Source of the DNA: an uncultured Clostridia bacterium
GTDB lineage: Bacteria > Bacillota > Clostridia > Christensenellales > Aristaeellaceae
NCBI GenBank assembly: GCA_934630975.1
Contig: CAKTXH010000036.1
Coordinates: forward strand, 1 to 20,449
DNA: 20,449 nucleotides
Direction: 5' to 3'
Part shown: one piece after another, positions 1 through 6,495 of the stretch
Layout: each line of letters starts with the position of its first letter
How positions within the stretch are numbered: position 1 is the first letter of the stretch
The notes under the pieces: model-generated
What the model was told of the DNA's origin: nothing
The model's database searches: none
What the model saw: the letters and a program-made list of their open reading frames with translations, nothing else
Position numbers and translations under genes: made by a program

Positions 1-458
1 TTGTTGCCGTAGCTGGAAATCGCGCCGCCGAAGTTTTCAATCGTGCGTCCGCCGGACATGATGTAGATCAGGCCGCGAACCACGCTGTTCGTGCCGAGGG
101 TGAAAATCAGCGACGGCACGCCGAAATACGAAACGCCGACGCCGTTGACCAGACCGATGGCCGCGCCCGTCGCCAGACACAGCAGCAGCATCTTCGGGAT
201 GCTTCCGTCCTGCTGGGCGATGAGACCCGTCATACCGGCGGTCAGGCCGAGGGTCGCGCCGATGGAAACGTCGATCTCGCCCGTCATGATGACGAACGCA
301 ATGCCGACGGCCAGCAGCGTGTACATCGTCGCCGTGTTAAAGCAGGTGACGATGTTGTCGTAGGTCAGAAATCCGGGGGCCGCGATGCCGGTGATGACAA
401 ACAGCGCGATCAGGAAGATCAGGCTGGTCATCCACCGGGCTTTGAACAGGTTCTTCAT
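1..458 (-). CDS. lsrC: AI-2 ABC transporter permease LsrC-like (partial, C-terminus beyond window)
   Basis: This is the N-terminal 152 residues or so of an inner-membrane permease of the sugar/AI-2 ABC importer family (BPD_transp_2 type). The reading frame stays open from the ATG at 458 to the window edge. It begins MKNLFKARW and continues with alternating hydrophobic segments (roughly residues 10-27, 43-60, 66-80, 92-108). It carries the family-typical stretch GEIDVSIGATLGL and a GTNSVVRGL segment. A Shine-Dalgarno AGGAAGG lies upstream inside the end of lsrA, and only 5 nt separate the lsrA stop from this start, so the two are co-transcribed and probably translationally coupled. The lsrC assignment, rather than lsrD or a generic ribose-type permease, rests on position directly after lsrA as in the enterobacterial lsrACDB operon. 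The family is secure; the exact symbol is inferred. Confidence 0.8.
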   Translation of the reverse strand, partial: MKNLFKARWMTSLIFLIALFVITGIAAPGFLTYDNIVTCFNTATMYTLLAVGIAFVIMTGEIDVSIGATLGLTAGMTGLIAQQDGSIPKMLLLCLATGAAIGLVNGVGVSYFGVPSLIFTLGTNSVVRGLIYIMSGGRTIENFGGAISSYGN

Positions 459-463
459 TTTCC

Positions 464-1981
464 TCACACCTTCCTCTCATGCGCAATGCCGAAGGAGGCG
501 CTGGTGAGAGCATCCTGCGTGATTTCCTCGCGGCTGAACTCGCCGTTGATCCGTCCCTGGAACACCGTAACCGCGCGGTCGGCCAGCTCGACGACCTCTT
601 CCATATCGGAGGAGACCATCAACACGGCAACGCCCGCATCCTTGAGCTGGCGAATGATGTTGTAAACGTCGCCGCGGGCCGCCGCGTCAATGCCGCGGGT
701 CGGCTCATCGAGGATGACGACCTTCGGCGCGGTGGACAGCGCGCGGGCGATAACCACCTTCTGCTGGTTGCCGCCGGAAAGGCTGCCGATCTGATCATCC
801 AGCGAGACGATCTTCGTTCTGAAATCCTTGACGTATTTCTGCGCGATTTCGTTCTGACGGCGGCGGTTCATGTTCACCGCGCCGACATCCTTGCCGTTGA
901 GCAGCGCGGACGTCGTATTGGAAGAAATCGAGCGGATTTTGAAAATACCGTGATAGTGGCGGTCTTCCGGCACGAAGTTGATGCCCGACTTCAAGACCTG
1001 CTTGGTGGAAAGGCCCGTGATGTCCTTTCCGGCCAGAATGACCTTGCCGCCCAGCGTCTTATCGCGGCCGAAAATGGTGCTGATCAGCTCCGTGCGGCCT
1101 GCGCCGACAACGCCTGCAATGCCGAGGATTTCGCCCGGATACAGGTCGAAGGTGATGTTGCTGAAACCGTAGCCGCTGAAATCCTTCACCTGCATGACCG
1201 GATTGAGATGCGCGTAATCCACCGGCACATACGCCTTTTCCGCCTGCTGAGCGCCCTGCGCGTCGTTGGGCAGCAGACCCTGAATCAGCATCTCCTTGGT
1301 GAAGTTCCCGACCGGGCCTTCCAGCGTAATCACGCCGTCGCGCATGATGGCGACATGGGTCGCGATTTCAAAGACCTCGGTGAGGCGGTGCGTAATATAG
1401 ATGATCGCGATGCCCTTCTTTTTGAGATCCTCCACCGTCTTGAACAGGGACTGCACCTCGTTGAAGGTCAGCGAGCTGGTCGGTTCGTCCAGAATCAGGA
1501 TGCGCGCGTTGCGCATCATGCCGCGCAGAAGCTCGACGAGCTGCTGCTCGGCGATGGAGAGCGTATTCGCCTTGCGCTGAAGGTTCAAATCGAAGTTGAG
1601 CTCCTTCATGCATTCGTTCAGGCGCTTTTTCAGCTCGCCCTCGTTCTCGTTGAAGCCCATCAGAATATTTTCCAGAACCGTCATGTTCGGGAAAAGCATC
1701 GGCTCCTGCGGCACCAGATAGATGCCTTGCGCCAGAGAAGCGGCCGGCTTGCCCAGCTTGACCGCCTGACCGTCGATCAGGATGTCGCCCTCGTCGCATG
1801 TGTAAATGCCCATGATGATCTTCATCAGCGTCGATTTGCCGGCGCCGTTGCCGCCGATCAGCGCGACAACCTCGCCTGCATCCACGCTCAGGTTGATCCC
1901 CTTGAGCACGGCGTTCTGCCCAAACGTTTTGCGAATCCCCTTAACCTCAAGGCGCGGGGCCGTCGTATTCTTTGTGGCCAT
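464..1981 (-). CDS. lsrA: AI-2 import ATP-binding protein LsrA
   Basis: This 505-residue protein has two fused ABC ATPase domains and should power import of autoinducer-2 through the LsrC/LsrD-type permeases. Domain 1 has Walker A GGNGAGKST (43-51), a degenerate signature LSIAEQQ (141-147) and Walker B ILILDEP (161-167). Domain 2 has the family-typical degenerate Walker A GVVGAGRTE (290-298), a full signature LSGGNQQ (401-407) and Walker B VVILDEP (421-427). The segment GIYLVPQEPMLFPN (86-99) is very close to the same stretch in enterobacterial LsrA as I remember it, which favours AI-2 over ribose or xylose systems. The ATG is preceded by GCAGGAG at a normal distance. It is the first gene of the leftward operon and is followed by the permease with a 5-nt gap. 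The fused-ATPase family is certain; the AI-2 substrate is inferred from lsrR and lsrK next door. Confidence 0.88.
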   Translation of the reverse strand: MATKNTTAPRLEVKGIRKTFGQNAVLKGINLSVDAGEVVALIGGNGAGKSTLMKIIMGIYTCDEGDILIDGQAVKLGKPAASLAQGIYLVPQEPMLFPNMTVLENILMGFNENEGELKKRLNECMKELNFDLNLQRKANTLSIAEQQLVELLRGMMRNARILILDEPTSSLTFNEVQSLFKTVEDLKKKGIAIIYITHRLTEVFEIATHVAIMRDGVITLEGPVGNFTKEMLIQGLLPNDAQGAQQAEKAYVPVDYAHLNPVMQVKDFSGYGFSNITFDLYPGEILGIAGVVGAGRTELISTIFGRDKTLGGKVILAGKDITGLSTKQVLKSGINFVPEDRHYHGIFKIRSISSNTTSALLNGKDVGAVNMNRRRQNEIAQKYVKDFRTKIVSLDDQIGSLSGGNQQKVVIARALSTAPKVVILDEPTRGIDAAARGDVYNIIRQLKDAGVAVLMVSSDMEEVVELADRAVTVFQGRINGEFSREEITQDALTSASFGIAHERKV

Positions 1982-2045
1982 ATCATATACTCCTGCGTTT
2001 TGCGATTACAAAGGTTTGCTCGTTGCACAATCTTTTGTTGCCTTC

Positions 2046-2074
2046 ATTTTAGACTCATCTGTGCACTTTGTCAA
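2046..2074 (-). promoter_or_regulatory. lsrA operon promoter
   Basis: Read on the minus strand there is TTGACA (2074-2069), a 17-bp spacer and TAAAAT (2051-2046), a near-perfect housekeeping promoter. It would start transcription near 2039 and leave a leader of about 58 nt before lsrA. The spacer contains the palindrome GTGCAC (2061-2066). Confidence 0.8.
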
Positions 2075-2129
2075 TATATTTTTCTGATTTTTTGAAATCC
2101 GCATTGTCTCTTTTTAAAACTGCCGTTTA

Positions 2130-2139
2130 TTTTGCAAAA
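2130..2139. promoter_or_regulatory. Palindrome TTTTGCAAAA, candidate operator in the lsrA-lsrR gap
   Basis: A perfect 10-bp palindrome lies three bases upstream of the lsrR -35 box and between the two divergent promoters. That is a sensible place for LsrR or another regulator to bind. No known consensus was matched, so the role is inferred from position only. Confidence 0.3.
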
Positions 2140-2142
2140 GAA

Positions 2143-2171
2143 TTGACATCTCCCTGATTCGGTGCTATACT
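2143..2171 (+). promoter_or_regulatory. lsrR-lsrK promoter
   Basis: TTGACA (2143-2148), a 17-bp spacer and TATACT (2166-2171) form a near-consensus housekeeping promoter. Transcription would start near 2178. A short inverted repeat, AAACT (2180-2184) and AGTTT (2194-2198), covers the predicted start region and could be an autorepression site. Confidence 0.82.
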
Positions 2172-2240
2172 TTTTGTGTAAACTTTTGTTCTGAGTTTTG
2201 ATATTTGTTTCATCGGTTTTCGGTGGGAAACGGAGTCGCC

Positions 2241-3167
2241 ATGAATAATGCCGTTCATTATGAAGATGCGCTGATGGTCAAGGCCGCCTGGTATTATTAT
2301 TTTGAAAACATGACCCAGCAGGCCATCGCCGATCGGCTCTCCATCAGCCGCATGCGCGTCATCAAGCTGCTCGACGCGGCGCGGCAGAGCGGCGTGATCC
2401 AGTTCCGCCTTCGGTCGGACAGCGTGGGCATGATGCAGCAAAGCCGCGAACTGATGCAAAAGTATCGTCTCAAAGATGTTTTCATCATCCCGGAGGCCGA
2501 GCAGGAGGGGCAGCTCAACGAATCCATCGCCCGCGCGGGCGCGATGTACGTCGCGGATCGTCTCGGCGAAAACGCCTGCATCAACGTCGGCTATGGCGAT
2601 ACCCTCAGCCGCACCCTCAACCATCTGGCGACGATGGTGCAAAACCCCGTCACCTGCATTTCGCTGACCGGCGGCGTTTCCTATTATCTGCCCAACGGCA
2701 GGAGCAACATCTTCAACGCGCGGCTCTATCTCATGCCTGCGCCGCTGCTCGCCTCTTCGCACGAGATGGCGGCGGCCATGCGCGCGGAAGCTTCCGTCAG
2801 CGAAATCATCCGCATGGCGAAGCTCTCCTCCTTCACGCTGGTGGGCATCGGCTCGATGCATGAAACGGCGACCATCGTCCGTTCCGGCATCATCACCCAA
2901 AACGAGCTTTTCCGCCTGAAAATGTCCGGCGCCGTGGGCGACGCGCTCTGCCATTTCGTCAACGAAAACGGCGAGCTGATCCCCAGCGATATCGAGGAGC
3001 GCCTGATTTCCACCCCGCTGGAAAAGCTCCGCACGATGGATAACGTCGTCGGCCTTGCCGCAGGCGCGCAGAAGGCGGAAGCCATCCGCGCCGTGCTGCG
3101 CGGCGGCTATCTCGATGTGCTCATCACCGATGAGCCGACCGCAACCCTGCTTCTCAAGGGCGAGTGA
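2241..3167 (+). CDS. lsrR: AI-2-responsive transcriptional regulator LsrR (SorC family)
   Basis: This 308-residue protein has an N-terminal helix-turn-helix (about 24-53, including MTQQAIADRLSISRMRV) followed by a SorC/DeoR-type sugar-phosphate-binding domain. Several stretches match enterobacterial LsrR as I recall it, including GAVGDALCHFVNENGELI near the effector pocket and the C-terminal GGYLDVLITDEPTA. In that family the unphosphorylated state represses both lsr operons and phospho-AI-2 releases it from DNA. The ATG at 2241 was chosen because GGAG lies 5 nt upstream. A TTG at 2205 would extend the frame by 12 codons but has no ribosome-binding site. The gene lies directly downstream of its own strong promoter and divergent from lsrA, 48 nt before lsrK. 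Regulation of the divergent promoters is inferred from this layout. Confidence 0.88.
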   Translation: MNNAVHYEDALMVKAAWYYYFENMTQQAIADRLSISRMRVIKLLDAARQSGVIQFRLRSDSVGMMQQSRELMQKYRLKDVFIIPEAEQEGQLNESIARAGAMYVADRLGENACINVGYGDTLSRTLNHLATMVQNPVTCISLTGGVSYYLPNGRSNIFNARLYLMPAPLLASSHEMAAAMRAEASVSEIIRMAKLSSFTLVGIGSMHETATIVRSGIITQNELFRLKMSGAVGDALCHFVNENGELIPSDIEERLISTPLEKLRTMDNVVGLAAGAQKAEAIRAVLRGGYLDVLITDEPTATLLLKGE

Positions 3168-3215
3168 CCGCCCCTGACATAAACGACAATCAACGCATTT
3201 GAAAGGATGATTTCA

Positions 3216-4778
3216 ATGGCAAAAACGCTCATGGCCGTCGATGCGGGCACCGGCAGCGTCCGCGCCGTGCTGTTCAGCCTGGAGGGCGAGCAGCTGGGCT
3301 GCGTCCAGCAGGAATGGACGCATAAGGAAGATCCCCGCTATCCCGGCAGCATGGATTTTGACTGGGTGCATAACTGGGATCTCGCCCGTAACTGCATCCG
3401 CGGCGTGATCGAGCAAACCGGCGTCGATCCGCACGATATCGCCGCCGTTTCCACCACCTGCATGCGCGAGGGCATCGTCCTCTACGATAAGGACGGGCAG
3501 GAAATCTGGGCCTGCGCCAACGTCGATGCGCGCAGCGACGACGAGGTGGCTCAGCTCGTTCACATGAACCCGGAGCTTGAAAAGCAGATTTACCGTGAGT
3601 CCGGCCAGACCTACGCGCTGGGCGCGCTCCCCCGCCTCTTCTGGGTCAAGAACAAGATGCCCGAGGTCTACGAAAAGACCGCGATGTGCACCATGTTCAA
3701 CGACTGGCTCATCTATAAGATGACGGGCGTGTTCTCCTCCGAGCCTTCTAACGCCTGCACCACCGGCATCTTTGACCTCAAGGCGCGCGATTGGGACGAC
3801 AAAATCGCCGCTTCCATCGGCCTCAAGACGGGCATTTTCCCGAAGATTTCCGAGTGCGGCACCGTCGTCGCGCAGGTCGGCGCGAAGGGCGCGGCCGAAA
3901 CCGGGTTGGCCGAGGGCACCCCGGTCGTCGCGGGCGGCGGCGACGCGCAGCTGGGCTGCGTCGGCGTCGGCGTGGTCGATGCGAATCAGGCGGCCATCTT
4001 CGGCGGCAGCTTCTGGCAGTATGAGTATAACACCGACGAGGCCAAGACCGACGAGCATTGCCGCGTCCGCGTCAACTGCCACAGCGTCCCCGGCATCTGG
4101 CAGTATGAAGCGCTCGCGTTCAAGCCGGGCATGGTCATGCGCTGGTACCGCGACGCGTTCTGCCAGTACGAGAAGGAGCTTTCCAAAACCACCGGCCGCG
4201 ATCCGTATGACCTGATGAACGAAAAGGCCAAGGATATCCCCGCCGGCTGCTACGGCATGATGTGCGCGTTCTCCGACGTGATGAACTATATCTCCTGGCG
4301 GCACGCCAGCCCGATGTTCATCAACTTCGATTTCGATCCCGATAAGTTCAACCGCTATACCTTCTACCGCGCCATCATGGAGAATACCGCGATGGTCACC
4401 TACGGCCATATGCAGCTTGTCCGCGAATCCACCGGCAATATCCCCAAGGAGGTTGTGTTCGCCAGCGGCGCATCCAAGAGCGAACTCTGGTGCCAGATTC
4501 TCGCCGACGTGCTGGGCATCCCGGTCAACGTGCCGAATGTCAAGGAAGCGACGGCGCTGGGCGCGGCCATCATGGCGGGCCACGGCGTGGGCCTCTTCCC
4601 GGATATCTCCGCGACCGCGAAGAAGCTCGTGCATATCGAGCGCCGCTTCGAGCCGAATATGGAGAACCACGCGACTTATATGAAACTCTATGAGGATTGG
4701 CGGAAGATGTACGCGCGTGAACTGCAAATCGCCGATGACCGTATCACCCGCTATATGTGGGCCGCGCCGGGCGTTTGA
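3216..4778 (+). CDS. lsrK: Autoinducer-2 kinase LsrK (FGGY carbohydrate kinase family)
   Basis: This 520-residue cytoplasmic kinase should phosphorylate the open-chain form of AI-2 (DPD) at C5, trapping it and creating the LsrR inducer. The N-terminal phosphate-binding loop is visible as DAGTGSVRA (9-17). Several blocks match E. coli LsrK as I recall it: MREGIVLYDKDGQEIWACAN, VNVPNVKEATALGAAI, the GGGDAQLGC glycine-rich turn and the C-terminal WAAPG. The length is close to the roughly 530 residues of the enterobacterial enzyme. The ATG at 3216 has AAAGGA 8 nt upstream; an in-frame ATG at 3207 overlaps that ribosome-binding site and is unlikely. It shares the lsrR transcript. Of the genes here, this one gives the most specific support for AI-2 rather than another sugar. 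Confidence 0.9.
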   Translation: MAKTLMAVDAGTGSVRAVLFSLEGEQLGCVQQEWTHKEDPRYPGSMDFDWVHNWDLARNCIRGVIEQTGVDPHDIAAVSTTCMREGIVLYDKDGQEIWACANVDARSDDEVAQLVHMNPELEKQIYRESGQTYALGALPRLFWVKNKMPEVYEKTAMCTMFNDWLIYKMTGVFSSEPSNACTTGIFDLKARDWDDKIAASIGLKTGIFPKISECGTVVAQVGAKGAAETGLAEGTPVVAGGGDAQLGCVGVGVVDANQAAIFGGSFWQYEYNTDEAKTDEHCRVRVNCHSVPGIWQYEALAFKPGMVMRWYRDAFCQYEKELSKTTGRDPYDLMNEKAKDIPAGCYGMMCAFSDVMNYISWRHASPMFINFDFDPDKFNRYTFYRAIMENTAMVTYGHMQLVRESTGNIPKEVVFASGASKSELWCQILADVLGIPVNVPNVKEATALGAAIMAGHGVGLFPDISATAKKLVHIERRFEPNMENHATYMKLYEDWRKMYARELQIADDRITRYMWAAPGV

Positions 4779-4800
4779 TCGTCCACTTTCTTTTAACCGC

Positions 4801-4919
4801 CGCGAAGCGAAGAAGGGGTTTGGGGACTAAGTCCTCAAATGGGTCTGGGCGATAGCCCAGCGTTCCCCTTTCGCGAAGCGATTCCTCAAAAGTTGTCAGG
4901 GAGCGAAGCGTTACCTGAC
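4801..4919. repeat. Compound hairpin repeat after lsrK (element A, reverse orientation, diverged)
   Basis: This gap holds a diverged, inverted version of the three-hairpin element. Read on the minus strand there is GGGGAACG (4868-4861), then hairpin CTGGGC/GCCCAG (4845-4860), a short ACCCA, then a 9-bp hairpin (4819-4839) with loop TTA and one G-T pair, then CGC-TTC-GCG (4809-4801). Two further short hairpins follow at 4871-4881 (TCGC-GAA-GCGA) and 4895-4919 (GTCAGG/CCTGAC). The octamer GCGAAGCG recurs three times in the stretch. There is no T-run, so it does not look like an ordinary terminator. Confidence 0.55.
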
Positions 4920-4987
4920 GGTGTATTTCCTCAAACCCGTTTTCATTTGTAAAAATCTATATGCAACCTCGAAGGGAGAAAACAACT

Positions 4988-5338
4988 ATGTATATCGTAA
5001 ACGAAGAAGATAAAGAGTATCGCTTTGGCGACAGCGGCCCCAAATACCTGATGAAAGGCCCGCGCATGAACTTCGCGCTTGTGCAGTTCCAGGCCGGTCA
5101 GGATTTCAAGGCGCACTACCACAACGTGATGGAAGAGAATTTCTACATTCTCGAAGGCGAAGTGGATATCGTTGTGGACGGCGTGGTCAACCATCTGCGT
5201 CCGGGCCAGATGATCCACATCGAGCCGGGCGAGATTCACTACGTCATCAACAATTCCGGCGCGCCGATGAAGATGATTTCCACCCTCGCGCCCTACACGA
5301 ACCCGGACAAGGTGGACGTGGAGAACTACACGTACTAA
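4988..5338 (+). CDS. Small single-domain cupin protein
   Basis: This 116-residue protein is one cupin beta-barrel (cupin_2 type). Motif 1 is complete: Gly37, His43, His45, Glu50 and Gly57 with family spacing. Motif 2 gives Pro80, Gly81, His84 and Asn88. The expected metal ligands His43, His45, Glu50 and His84 are therefore all present. The ATG has AAGGGAG 9 nt upstream. The gene follows lsrK on the same strand but is separated by 209 nt of hairpin-rich repeat, so co-transcription is possible but not shown. Cupins include sugar and keto-acid isomerases and dioxygenases. Within an AI-2 locus that shows no lsrF or lsrG in this window, a role in processing phospho-AI-2 is a reasonable guess but only that. 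The fold call is firm and the substrate is unknown. Confidence 0.82.
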   Translation: MYIVNEEDKEYRFGDSGPKYLMKGPRMNFALVQFQAGQDFKAHYHNVMEENFYILEGEVDIVVDGVVNHLRPGQMIHIEPGEIHYVINNSGAPMKMISTLAPYTNPDKVDVENYTY

Positions 5339-5339
5339 G

Positions 5340-5423
5340 GGGAAACGTTGGGGCGTTGCCCCAAACCCCACCAAGAACCTGAGGTTCTTGGATTTCCCAC
5401 CTTTTGATTGCTACGAAATCAAA
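5340..5423 (+). repeat. Three-hairpin intergenic element (copy B)
   Basis: GGGAAACG (5340-5347) leads into hairpin 1 (5348-5364, arm TTGGGGC, loop GTT), spacer ACCCCA, hairpin 2 (5371-5391, 9-bp perfect stem with left arm CCAAGAACC and loop TGA), a TTTCCC tract, and hairpin 3 (5403-5423, arm TTTGATT, with one C-A mismatch near the loop). It begins directly after the cupin stop codon, in the gene's orientation. It has the same order and spacing as the copies near 7330, 12530 and 20400. Confidence 0.75.
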
Positions 5424-5446
5424 GAAGAAAAGTAATATTTACGGAA

Positions 5447-5482
5447 AGAAGCGGCGTTCCCGTCAAACGGAGCGCCGCTTCT
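5447..5482. terminator. Bidirectional terminator between cupin and SH3-like gene
   Basis: A hairpin with arms AGAAGCGGCG (5447-5456) and its complement (5473-5482) continues inward through one G-T and three Watson-Crick pairs, about 14 bp in all with an 8-nt loop. It sits between convergent genes. The flanking T-runs are modest, so termination strength is uncertain. Confidence 0.6.
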
Positions 5483-5508
5483 CTTACGTTTTTGATAAAA
5501 ACCAATCT

Positions 5509-6393
5509 TCAACCGTTTCCAAACCCAAATCCGACAACCTGATTCCCATCGACCTTCAAATCGATCAATGTATAAATATCCGGCATACCGTCCCTGCGCA
5601 TCTCATCCGTTGAATAAAAAGAAACCATATACGTAAGCGGCGCTTCGTTCTGCGGGATATAATTGCACTGCACCCATGTGCTGCACGCATCCAGCAATTC
5701 CCGCGTCACGGGTTCTTCGCTGCCGTTATACGTCGTTTGCTGTTCAAGCAAAATCCGCTTTGCTTCTTCCACAGCTTTTTCATAGGAAAGCTCGTCGTCC
5801 TTCGGCTCTGTGATGCAGTAATCGATGGCGTCGTCCTGAACGAATTCGTAATCTTCAAGGCTGCCTTTTACAAATCCGGTTTTTTCCGGCACATCCAACG
5901 TCCGTACATGAATCCAGCCGTTGTTGCAGCCCAAAATCTGCGTCCAGCCCAAGTTCGTCCGCGCGATTTCTTCGGATTGTGCGTCGCATGCCTTCATCAC
6001 CCTGACCTCGCCCGTTGACGCATACGAAGTGATTCGGCCCAACAGCGTGCGAATTCCATCCTCGGTATAGGTCAGCGCATCAGCCTTCATATAGCCCGTC
6101 AGGCTGCCGCCGTCCTCGTCCCCCACACGCACGCAAGCCCAGTCGCCGTCCGTCTCCAGAACCTGCACGCGCACGCTCGGGAAATACGTCATCAGCACAT
6201 TTCCGTTCGGCTGATCCAGCAGCTCCGCCATGCCGCGCGTTGCGGCCGGGCCGACCGTCGGCGTATCATAATACTCCGCCGCCCAATCCGCGCGCGTCTG
6301 CGTCGGGATTGCACCCGTCCACTGTCCGGCCTGCGCCGTCTGGCTGATCATCAGGCTCACTGCCAAAACCAACAACCCGATTTTCTTTTTCAT
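5509..6393 (-). CDS. Secreted protein with SH3-like repeats
   Basis: This 294-residue protein begins with a clear signal peptide: a MKKK basic start, a hydrophobic core to about residue 17, and a probable cut after TAQA (residue 22). Two bacterial SH3-like segments seem to follow (roughly 40-110 and 112-175), shown by alternating beta-type stretches around VRVQVLETDGDWACVRVG, TGYMKADAL and GWIHVRTLDVPEKTGFVKG. The C-terminal domain (about 200-294) has a helix EKAVEEAKRILLEQ followed by a small beta-sheet-like region, an arrangement common in secreted clostridial proteins of unknown role. AAGGAGG lies 7 nt before the ATG. It follows the sirtuin gene but a terminator-like hairpin lies between them. 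Such proteins are usually extracellular or wall-associated; I do not recognise a specific function. Confidence 0.75.
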   Translation of the reverse strand: MKKKIGLLVLAVSLMISQTAQAGQWTGAIPTQTRADWAAEYYDTPTVGPAATRGMAELLDQPNGNVLMTYFPSVRVQVLETDGDWACVRVGDEDGGSLTGYMKADALTYTEDGIRTLLGRITSYASTGEVRVMKACDAQSEEIARTNLGWTQILGCNNGWIHVRTLDVPEKTGFVKGSLEDYEFVQDDAIDYCITEPKDDELSYEKAVEEAKRILLEQQTTYNGSEEPVTRELLDACSTWVQCNYIPQNEAPLTYMVSFYSTDEMRRDGMPDIYTLIDLKVDGNQVVGFGFGNG

Positions 6394-6426
6394 GCTTCAT
6401 CCTCCTTTTTCGGGGAAAAGCAAAAG

Positions 6427-6467
6427 CCCTTCCCGCGTCTCTGTCTATAAGACGAGCGCAGGAAGGG
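6427..6467 (-). terminator. Terminator-like hairpin downstream of the sirtuin gene
   Basis: On the minus strand an imperfect hairpin with outer arms CCCTTCC and GGAAGGG (6467-6461 and 6433-6427) is followed by CTTTTGCTTTT. It is placed to end the sirtuin transcript, or to attenuate read-through into the SH3-like gene, whose start is only 34 nt further on. Confidence 0.55.
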
Positions 6468-6495
6468 AAAAATTTCATATCGGAGAAAAATTTTT

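Noticed and set aside
479..2095. 538-codon frame on the plus strand opposite lsrA
   Set aside because: Antisense shadow of lsrA with biased composition and no recognisable motif. The same reasoning removes the long frames at 3213-4727, 9884-11638, 11532-13118, 13153-14190 and 14385-16847.
2205..2240. TTG at 2205 as the start of lsrR
   Set aside because: It has no ribosome-binding site, while the ATG at 2241 has GGAG at a normal distance and gives a protein of LsrR length.
5404..5613. 69-codon plus-strand frame across hairpin element B, the terminator and the end of the SH3-like gene
   Set aside because: It runs through a repeat and a terminator and into a well-supported gene on the other strand, and has no start signal.
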